Assembly (NCBI RefSeq): GCF_000611645.1
Contig: NW_014013596.1
Span: 1 to 13,771 of the forward strand
Length of the DNA stretch: 13,771 bases
Reading direction: 5' to 3'
DNA from: Monoraphidium neglectum
Taxonomy: Eukaryota; Chlorophyta; Chlorophyceae; Sphaeropleales; Selenastraceae
Of the stretch, positions 1 through 8,030 are shown in pieces. Position 1 is the first letter of the stretch. Each line of letters begins with the position of its first letter. Below the pieces are notes generated by a model that ran no database searches, was not told the DNA's origin, and was given only the letters and a program-made list of their open reading frames with translations. Made by a program: the position numbers and the translations under genes.

Positions 1-3000
1 TGGCGCAACACAATGCACCGGGACCCCGCGCGGCGCGCACCCGTCCAGAGGAAGCGCCGGCTGAGGGAAGCGCTGACGTGGAGCTCCCTGCGGTGCAGTG
101 ATGCAAGCGGCGCCGTGCAGACGGTGGGGACGGCGGTTTGGGTGCCCGTGACGCGGCGCGCCGCGCTCTCCCGCGGGGGCGCGGACGCAGCCACGACTCT
201 CCCGATGTGGTGGCTGGTGCAATCTCCTGCACTCGGCGCTCACGCATGTGTGTGCGCTCTTGCTGCACGCGCCCTGCCATCCAGAACCAGTGCAATATGC
301 CTTGACCACGCCCACACCCACACCTACACCCACGCCCACACACTTTCAAGCGTGCAGACATGCGCGCCCTCAGACTCATGCAGAATCACCTGACTCCACC
401 TACCCGAGCACCCACAAACCTGCATCCACCCGTCCACCCCACCCCCCACCTGGCCGCTGACGTCATCGCAAAGTCGGCCACCGCGCTGCCAGTCCCGGGG
501 GGGTTGTACAGGAAGTTGCGCAGCAGGTTGGGCATGAACATGGCAAAACAGACCTGCGGTGGTGTTGGCAGCGGAGGGTTGCGGCTCACGTTCAAGGAGG
601 TGGATGTTCGGAGGCGTGCGACAGGCGCAGACCAGGCGGAAGGATTGGCGCGAGGCAGGACCCCCGCCCGCATTTTGTTGGTGGGGGAGTGCGGAAAGCG
701 CGACTAGTCCCGAGCTGGTTTAGTTGCGCGGAGCTGGTGCGTAAGGTCGCACATCGCAGCTTCAGTGTAACCGCTGCAGGTGCCATGCCAGGGGTTTTGA
801 AACGGGGTCAGCCGCGCTCGGCGCGCTCGCGAGTGCTGTGGGTGGGGGTGGGGTTTGATGCAGGGCCCAGCGGCGCCGCCCACCGGATCGATGAGGCAAA
901 GGTGGGCCACTCTGTCCGGCCGTGACTGCAGCAGGCGGCTGGCGACCGCGGTGCCGTAGCTGTGGGCCACGACGCAGGCGGCCGCGGCGCCCTCCTGAGA
1001 CAAGATGCCGTCCACCGCCTGCGTTTGTTGCGCGGGGATGGGCGGCATGCCGAGGGGCGTGTCTTGCCCCGCCGCTGTTACGAACGACACAACGAATGCA
1101 CCGCGCCGACCCACCCCAACATCAACCCGCCGAACTGGGGAGAAAGAGATCGCCACAAACGGCACGCCCCGACAGACTGGACCCAAGTCAACAAGCCTTT
1201 GACCGCAAACCAAACCTTGTATGGCGAAAACCGCATCAAGGAGAGTCCACAGGCGGTTGACACTGAGGCCCTTCCCGTCCACCCCTAGTCCTGGACCGGT
1301 CCCGCTGCCCTGCCCGTTCGACCGCCTCCCATAGGGCCGGGCCCGATGTGTCACTGTGACGTCGCACCCCCACCCCTAAGCAGTCCCCCAAACCTCAAAC
1401 GCCCACCCTGGCGGTCTCGTCCACCGAGGGGATCCAGTTGCACCACCTCATTGCGATGTGCTTGAACTCGACAGCAATCACGGGGCGGCCTGGGCAGGGC
1501 ATGTCGGGCAGGGGGTTGCATGGGGCGATCGGAAACGGGTTGCATGGGGCGATTGAGCGCTCTCCCACGGCTGGGGTTTAGAGGGTTGAGGACTCTGCTG
1601 AATTCTCGGATGGGGTAGGGGGTGCAGCATGCGGCGTGCGGCACCGTCAGCTGTCGGCACGTGCCCAGACGGTCGCCACGACGGCCCGCGGCAAGACGCG
1701 CCGAGGCGGCTCCCCCTCATATCTTGTCCCCTAGACCCCCTAGCACCACCACCCACCTGTGGCGGCGAGGTTGGCGAGAAATGTGATGTAGGGCAGCAGC
1801 CCCATCCCCACGCCGTGAAGCAGCAGCAGCGGAACATCCTGCCCCTGCTCCTCCTCCCCCTGCTGCTGCCGCGCCTCCGCGCCGCCTCCCTCGCCGGCCC
1901 CCGCCCCGCCCGCGGCCGCGCCCGCCGCGTTGGCGCCAGTGCCGGCGGCGGCTGCCGTCCCCGGCCGCGAGTAGTATGTCAGCCCCATGCAGTCGCCGCG
2001 GCGGAACCCCATCGCGCGCAGGGACGCGTCGCGCAGCAGCGCGGCAGCTTCCATGGACAGATAGAAGCCGAGGGGGCGCCACATATGAGTCAGGGGCTCC
2101 CACAGGTGCCCCATGAACTTGAGGGACGGGTTGTAGCCCTGGAGGGATTGCAATTGATGACATCATCGGTGATCGATGGATGATAAAGTGAGTGAATTTT
2201 CTGTCAAGTGTGTGAACAACTGGTTAGGTGCCGCGCAAGGTGGTGGAGAACACTCGCTTTCTGCTGTCGCTGAGCTGGCGCCGCGGTCCCTCGACGCCAC
2301 GTCGCACGTCGGCGAGGCACCCCCGCTGCACCCGTGCGACGGCCGCTGGGGCGCCCGCGGCCCCTGCCGGGCGCGATGCCATGTGCAAGCAGCAATCCCT
2401 TGGATGAGCACATCCGTTGAGGCACAAATGGGGCGCCGACGCCAACAAGGAGTGCAAGCATGGGAGGTCCAGTGCAGCGTCGACCCCAACATCCAAGGAT
2501 CTAGCGCATCTGTCTCCGCACCTCCTCGATCTCGAGGTGCCAGATCTCCTCCAGCCGCGCCACCATGGCCTCCAGGTCACACCCCTGCCCGTCCCGCTCA
2601 ACGTCATCCACCTTGCGGGGTGACGGCGACGGGTGCGGCCGCGGCGTCAAGGGAGTTGGATCGAGCGTCAGCGGGAGGTGCCAGGGCGGTGGCCGACACA
2701 AGGCAGGGCTCGCACCAGGAGCTGGGGGCTGGGTACGAGTCGGGCGGCGCCGGCGGCAGGTGCCGCTGCAATTGGAAGCGCGCTTGCTGCCTCGCGTGCT
2801 GCGGCGTGCGTTCAGCCCGTTGCAAAGACGCGTCGAGCCCCATTCCTGGTACCCAGGGCTTGCGATGCAGGCAGGCGCCCGCCAGGTGGGCGCCGCGTCG
2901 CCCCCGCTGACGCCCGATGACGTCACCGCACCTACCGTCTTGTAGAAGAATGCGTAGGCCAGCAGCTCGGCCACGTTGCCGCGCCGCAGCTCGCTGAAGG

Positions 3001-3769
3001 GGGCGTCCCTGAACCAGAGCGAAAGGAACGCCCGCACGTCCTCAAACTGAGGGGGGGCCGGGGGACAAAGGGGCAGGCGCACGCGTCAAGTTGAACTGCG
3101 CGAGGAGCAGCGGGGCGAGGGGCCACCTGGCGGCGGGGTGGCGGGACTCTGCTGGCGGCAACAGGAGGCGTCACGAATCCACCGATGGCTGCGTTGCTAC
3201 CGCAACACCAGCCCCTTGCGACAGCTGTTGAGGCGACTGTGTCCCCAGGGCGCCCTGACGGACAACAAACACCACAGCGCGCAAGCGTCCCTCAGGAGCG
3301 TGAGGCCCATTCATGAGTGGTGCTGCACCCCATCCCCACGCCGCGCCCATGCATGCATGCTCTCAGCGCATGCATTTCTGCCACGGGGCACCTGCTTCAA
3401 ATGCTCTGTCGCCTTTTCAAAGAATTCGAGGGGGCAGTAGTCAAGGGGGCGCTGGGGGGCAGCAACCGCCGAGGAGGATAGTATCTGGTACTTTTGGATG
3501 TAGAGCGCCGCAAAGACGAGCTCCCCGATCACGTATACGATGGGGGCGGCCAGCAGCAGCGGGAAGCAGGCCGTGCACATGGCGAACGCTATGACCAGCG
3601 CCGCGGCGCCCCCGAGCGCGGCACGCCACAAGAGGCCGTCGGCCGCGCGCCGCAGCTCGTCATCATCTGGGGCGGCCGCATACGCCGCTGCTCGTGCTGG
3701 CCCTGGTGCTGCATCTGCTCGGGAGCCAAGGTTATATTGCAAGTGGGCATGCGTCAGGCGCAGCTGCAT
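1..3769 (-). CDS. Membrane-anchored alpha/beta hydrolase, 3' end beyond window
   Basis: Exons (minus strand): 3769-3392, 3046-2936, 2611-2522, 2138-1757, 1489-1407, 1018-884, 553-450 and 87 to the edge; the last may instead end at a GT donor after base 41. Frames join exactly and each intron has GT and AG ends, giving about 443-456 residues. Residues 50-92 are strongly hydrophobic and suggest two membrane spans. A conserved middle block follows (WFRDAPFSEL, near 139; GYNPSLKFM, from 194). Then comes an Ala/Gly/Gln-rich low-complexity stretch (254-293). The hydrolase core starts with the oxyanion-type LLLLHGVG (HG at 301-302), then AVEFKHIAMRW, the nucleophile elbow VVAHSYGT (Ser368; Ala replaces the first Gly of GxSxG) and LIDPVCF. 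This order matches the large plant and fungal AB-hydrolase proteins with an N-terminal membrane anchor. The catalytic His, expected downstream, is not in the window. Substrate is unknown; a lipid or ester is only a guess. It is divergent from the zinc-finger gene. Confidence 0.85.
308..342. repeat. Degenerate CCCACA minisatellite in last visible hydrolase intron
   Basis: Units of CCCACA, CCTACA and CCCACG follow one another within the hydrolase intron at 449-88. Read on the transcribed strand the tract is TGTGGG-like. It resembles plant-type telomeric repeats only superficially, because the unit drifts and the array is short. Confidence 0.6.
1513..1553. repeat. Two direct copies of a 17-base unit, spacing 24
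   Basis: GGGTTGCATGGGGCGAT occurs exactly at 1513-1529 and again at 1537-1553, inside the hydrolase intron 1756-1490. No function is visible; it looks like a recent local duplication. Confidence 0.8.
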
Positions 3770-3797
3770 TGCTGACACGCAAAGGAGCCGTGGCCAT
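3732..3797 (-). other. Upstream ORF overlapping the hydrolase start codon
   Basis: An ATG at 3797-3795 in good context (ttgATGGcc) opens a 21-codon frame ending in TAA at 3734-3732. It lies 28 bases upstream of the chosen start ATG (3769-3767), in a different frame, and overlaps the first codons of the hydrolase. If transcription starts downstream of the TATA-like box near 3906, this frame would be in the leader and could reduce hydrolase translation. Whether it is in the mRNA is not known. Confidence 0.45.
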
Positions 3798-3902
3798 CAA
3801 TGCAGAGATGCGCCGATAGGGCGGGCGGCCGCAAAGTAGGCCACACAATCCTTGATGCCGCGGTTTGGATGCGAGCCACGGCACGCATGTGCTTAGATTT
3901 TT

Positions 3903-3910
3903 CCTTTATA
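3903..3910 (-). promoter_or_regulatory. TATA-like box for the hydrolase gene
   Basis: The minus strand reads CATATAAAGGAA here, a near-perfect TATA box (TATAAAGG), in a locally AT-richer stretch. It lies 134 bases upstream of the hydrolase ATG, leaving room for a leader of about 100 bases. The transcription start is inferred, not seen. Confidence 0.5.
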
Positions 3911-4290
3911 TGCGCACCTTGGCCGAAGAGAGCCTGCATGCTGCGCTAGACAGCCTGCTGCGAGGACGTGGCCCGTGCTCAATCAAAGCATGCCTGCCGC
4001 TTCCACCCCGCGTATGTTGATAAGCAACGTTTTACAATTTGCAACCTACGGCTATTCGCAGCCCAACACGCGCAGTGGTCGACGCAAATAATGTTATGAG
4101 CCAGCGGAGGGTACCAAGAGGTGCGAAACAGAGATTTGAAGCAATCCGCGACGACAATGAGCAAATGTTAACGTGGAAAGCATGGCTGGGTAACCGGGTG
4201 ACAACGTTTGAACGTCACTTGTTTGCGTGCTTGATTTACCGTGAGTAGAGACGTATGCATTTGTTGCATCCATACATGGAACAGGGCACC

Positions 4291-4313
4291 GATCACGTGC
4301 AGATCCCGTGATC
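4291..4313. promoter_or_regulatory. G-box (CACGTG) inside an inverted repeat
   Basis: GATCACG (4291-4297) and its exact reverse complement CGTGATC (4307-4313) flank a 9-base spacer. The left arm overlaps the palindrome CACGTG at 4294-4299, the core recognised by plant and algal bZIP and bHLH factors, often in light-regulated promoters. It lies about 90-110 bases before the ATG of the zinc-finger gene, so a role in that promoter is a reasonable inference. Confidence 0.4.
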
Positions 4314-4399
4314 TTGTATCCTAGTACCTAGATCGGGTGTCTTCACTGCCTGTGAAACGTCTCATCACGAGAAAAGCCCCAGCTCGTTGTGCGAAAACC

Positions 4400-5980
4400 A
4401 TGCTGATGTGTAGAGGGTGGAGTGCTGCTTTCGCCTGCCCTGGGAGTGGCAGCTCACTGCAACCGCGCTCGCGCAAAGCGGCCAGCACACAAGCGCCCAG
4501 CAGCTCTGGCGCTGTGTCAGCACCCCGGTGGCCATCACGCTTTGGCTACAGGCTTGCCAGCCAATGCACAGCCCGCTCTTTTGAAGCGCGCGCAGATGCG
4601 CACGCCGCGGCAGCGGCAGAAGTGGGGCTTGAGCAGGTGCAGATACCCGGCAGCTCCCCGCAGCCCGGCAGCAGCAGGGCGTCTTCACACCAGCTGGACC
4701 ACCCGCCGCCGCCCCCGCAGCAGCAGCAAGAGCAGCAAGAGCAGCAGCAAGATCCCCTGACGGCGGACCGGGCGCAAGCCCAGCAGCCGCCCGTCAACGC
4801 TGGCACCGCCCCCGCCACCGCCGATGCCGCTGCCGCCGCCGCTGCACAGCCCGCCGCCCCCCGCATGCGCGTCAACCCCTCGGCCTGCCCGCCCTGCGAG
4901 GGCACGGGACGGGCGCCGTGCAAGGAGTGCCAGGGCACGGGGCGGCTGAAGCGTGGCGGCTACCATAAGAACAACAGGGTAGACCTTGGCCGTGTGTTAG
5001 GTAAGGCCGGGGGGGGGGGTCAGGTACTGCCTGACAGCAACCGTGCAAGGGTTGGTGTCAAGCCTATGCAGCAGCAGCAGTAGCAGCAGCAGCAGCCGCA
5101 CTATGGCAGCTGCCGGGGTAGCGCCATGCAGCTTGCCTTGCGTTCGTGCCTGCGTTCAAACCAGCCAACGTGCATATCAAACCAACCGCCGCTCTCTCCA
5201 TCCCAGTTCCATACGTTGGCGGCCTGCGGCCCGAGGTGGCCCTTGGTCAACCTCCCTTCCTGCAGCCCACACACCAGCAACCTCCCAGTACACCCTCAAT
5301 TCCCCAGAGCCCCCCTGAGCATGCAACCCAGCCTGACTCCAAAAAATCCTGTCCATACACACAAGCAAACACTCCCTCTTCTCAAAACCACGAACCACCA
5401 GACTCCAAGTGGACGGCCATGGAGACAACCCTGGGGTGGCGCCACTTCCGCTGCATCCAGGTCCGCAAGGCGGGCAAGAAGGCCACGTTCCTGCTGATGC
5501 AGGCCAGCTGCGACGCGACGGCCCAGCTCTGGGTGAACTCTGACAACCTCAAGGACCGCCAGAGATGGGCCGCGGGGTGAGGGGCGCGCGGGCCGCGGGC
5601 GCGGGCGCTGCTGGGTGCGGCTGGGTGCGGGCGTGTAGGGGCGTGCGTGCGTGCGTGCGTTTGGCCGAGCGTGCGTCGCGGCTACGCCGGGCGCGCAGCC
5701 CTGGTGCAGTGTGGTTGGTGCGTTGAAGCACCAGGTGCTTTCCCCTTGTTACCCCAACCCTGGATGTATCCATACACCAGACCGCGCGCCCCCTCACCAC
5801 CCTCCTGCCCGCCCATTCATACAAACGCTGAAACCCAGGTGGCTGCAGATGAGCGAGATCTTTGGCCAAGGCGAGGGCGCGGTGGGGCAGGGCCAGGTCT
5901 GCCGCAGCTGCAGCGGGCTGGGGGTCAAGGTCTGCCTTGCCTGCGAGGGCTCGGGCCAGGCGCGGCTGGTCGTTCTGTAA
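4400..5980 (+). CDS. DnaJ-type (CxxCxGxG) zinc-finger protein, probably plastid-targeted
   Basis: Exons 4400-5000, 5402-5576 and 5839-5980 give 305 residues. Donors are GTAAGG and GTGAGG, both acceptors are CAG, and phases agree. ATG 4400 has a good context (aacc ATG); the longer in-frame opening at 4337 begins with GTG and was not used. Residues 1-60 lack acidic residues and are rich in Ser, Arg and Ala, like a plastid transit peptide. Next is a Pro/Gln/Ala-rich linker (90-155). CPPCEGTG and CKECQGTG lie at 163-181. A conserved central segment (KWTAMETTLGWRHF, from 203; WVNSDNLKDRQRW, to 256) separates them from CRSCSGLG and CLACEGSG at 280-298. There is no J domain. Plastid relatives (BSD2, LQY1 and PSA2 types) help fold or assemble photosynthetic complexes; I cannot assign this one to a named member. 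A thiol or zinc-dependent chaperone role is inferred. Confidence 0.88.
4717..4751 (+). repeat. CAG/CAA-rich tract coding polyglutamine
   Basis: CAG, CAA and GAG codons encode a Q/E run (QQQQEQQEQQQ) in the linker between the presumed transit peptide and the first zinc motif. A proline run directly precedes it. Such codon repeats vary in length between strains and are unlikely to affect the zinc domain. Confidence 0.75.
5009..5097 (+). repeat. Poly(G) run and CAG repeat at the 5' end of intron 1
   Basis: Eleven G residues (5009-5019) start eight bases after the GTAAGG donor of the zinc-finger gene. An interrupted CAG/TAG trinucleotide array follows at 5069-5097. Both are intronic. The CAG array echoes the coding CAG tract about 330 bases upstream. 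Confidence 0.7.
5641..5660 (+). repeat. GCGT tetranucleotide microsatellite
   Basis: Five perfect GCGT units lie in intron 2 of the zinc-finger gene (5577-5838). Alternating purine-pyrimidine DNA of this kind can adopt the Z form; no specific role is visible. Confidence 0.8.
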
Positions 5981-6281
5981 CAGGGTGCATGACTCAAAAC
6001 ACGCTCAAGTGAATGCGCAAGGAGAGGGAAGCTGCAGTTCGTCGGATCAATTCGACCCACGCAATTGAATACCCAATTTGCAAGTACAGAATAACCAAGG
6101 CCGGCTCCTACTTGGCAACCACCAGCGTGCAACGCAGCATGCGCCGCCAGGGGGCCGCGCAGGGGTGGCGCCTGGTGGTGTGTGTGCATGTACAAAGATC
6201 TAGCTGGCCGTGACTCAAAAGCCTGGGCATGGGTGGCACCGCCGCCAATCGTGATGATCTGTGACACCGTCCTGCGGCGCG
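5981..6281. other. Convergent intergenic region between genes 2 and 3
   Basis: About 300 bases separate the stop codons of two genes that point towards each other, so it must hold both 3' UTRs. No TGTAA or AATAAA signal was found inside it on either strand. The only TGTAA nearby overlaps the zinc-finger stop codon (5976-5980). The 3' ends may therefore overlap or use other signals. Confidence 0.5.
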
Positions 6282-7987
6282 TCACGCGGAGTAGGGGCCT
6301 GCAGGCGGCGCAGCGGGCCCGCCCTGAGGCAGCCGCCCCATCTGCATCCCGGCGCCGACGCCGTTGCGCCCCGCGCCGCCGCCCGCCAGCTGGCCGTTGC
6401 CGTTGAATGGGGGGGACGCTGGCCCGGCAGCATTCCGTGGGCCGGCCGCGGCGACCGGCAGCGCGGGCGGGGATTGGCGGCGCTGGCCCTTGCTGGCAGC
6501 GTCCAGCTGGGCCTTGATGACGGCGTACTGGCCAACCGCCTGGTGTGTTGGTTGATTATGAAAGCAATGCGACACTGGCTTGTGAAGCGTCCAGTTCACA
6601 GGCAGGCGGGTGACACACGAGATCCCCTTGAAAGGAGACGTCACCTTTGTGCGCGCGGCCGCCGGCGCCCTTGGCGCGCGTCTGCGTCCGGCTCCGACGT
6701 GTACGGCCCGCCAGCCAACCCAGGCCAGGCGCAGGCCGATTGCACCGCTCCTGTTTGAGTGTTGCAACGTCCTCACCTACGCGAGCGGCCCCCTGACCGA
6801 CCCATTTGACTGCCGACACCATGATTGGCGTCGTGCCACCCACCTTGATAGCCTGGAAGGTGCCCAGCAGCATCGACAGGAGAAAGCCGCCCAGGATGTC
6901 GCTGATGTGGTGGCGGTTGTCCCACAGCCTGGAAATGCGGTACCGAACGTGTAGGGGGGGGCCACAGGTCTGTTATCAGGGGGGATTTATTAAGTCGAAC
7001 ACAATTCATGCAGGCAGCGGGGAAAGGGGCGCACGTGGGCCCTCAAGTGTTTGCGGACGAGGTGAAGGGATCAAGGCAATCTGGCAAGCGCCTGGCGCCA
7101 CGAGATCTGGTGCCAGTCCTTGAACGCATGGGCATTTGATGGTTCAAGTGATGGTGCCCCTGTGCCATGCAAAAGCTAGGTAGTGCTGCGGGTCTGCCCG
7201 TACGGAAGCAGCGGCCAGCCACGCACCTGCTGATGCCGATGAACCACCTGCGCGCCAGCAGCGGCGCGGGCGATGGCAGCAGTGGAGGGTGCAGAGCAAG
7301 GGCCATGTCAGCAGAAAAATATCCGAGAGACATCCCTCCGTATAAAACAACAACGCTATGCCTCTGCTTCAAATCCACAATCGACCTGCTGCAGCTCGCC
7401 GCCTCCAGCAGCTGCAACCAGCGACTGCCGCCGCACAGCAGGCCAGCAGCTGCGGTCCGGCCGGCTCCCTTGTTACGCCTCCACTAACCCCCATACGCGC
7501 CCACAGATGAAGCATGAGGGTGCCCCCACCGACGCGCACCCTATCAAGAGTGAGAAGAGGATCCAAGCGTTGGCCAGCGCTATCAGCACCTCCCGCAGGG
7601 CGCGCCCCAGCCAGCGGCCCCTGTGTTCGCCGCTGATCGAGCGCACGTGGTGAGCCAGGACGGGGCTGCCCTCCCGGATGTGCAGGGACCAGATCTGGAC
7701 GCGTGTGTATGGGTGTGTGGATGTATGTGTGTAGACGTGTCGTGTGTGGGGGGGAAAGCATGGATAGCAGGGATCGGTGTCTGGGACGAGGGCCCGTGAT
7801 GAGGTGTGAGGCGGGAAGTTGTGGCCCCACCGACGCAGCGCCGGCAGTTGCATGCAGTGCGGCGCGGACATTGAGAAGGGTTTGCCCCTCACAACGGGCA
7901 GTTTTTAGACTTCAAACAACGGCCGCTGTTTGGCAGACCCCTGCGCCCCCTCCTACGTCGACGCGCGCATGGTCACAAAGCCCTCAC

Positions 7988-8030
<43 letters not shown>

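Larger units (their letters stand above)
3770..4399. promoter_or_regulatory. Divergent intergenic region between genes 1 and 2
   Basis: This 630-base stretch separates the start codons of two genes transcribed away from each other and should hold both promoters. It is visibly less GC-rich than the exons. On the hydrolase side it contains a TATA-like box; on the zinc-finger side, a G-box inside an inverted repeat. Short open frames within it (for example 4039-4248, plus) resemble no family I know and look like chance. Confidence 0.6.

Noticed and set aside
308..342. CCCACA tract as an interstitial telomere
   Set aside because: The unit is degenerate and does not match CCCTAAA or CCCTAAAA; it is a simple intronic minisatellite.
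704..1354. Long minus-strand open frame of 216 codons
   Set aside because: Only 1018-884 is coding (hydrolase exon with AHSYG). The rest reads through introns and lacks family similarity.
1629..2183. Plus-strand open frame opposite the hydrolase
   Set aside because: It lies antisense to hydrolase exon 4 and its introns and consists of Arg/Pro/Ala-rich filler typical of GC-rich shadow frames.
4337..4399. In-frame extension of the zinc-finger gene from GTG 4337
   Set aside because: The extension begins with GTG, which is not expected for a nuclear gene, and ATG 4400 has good context.
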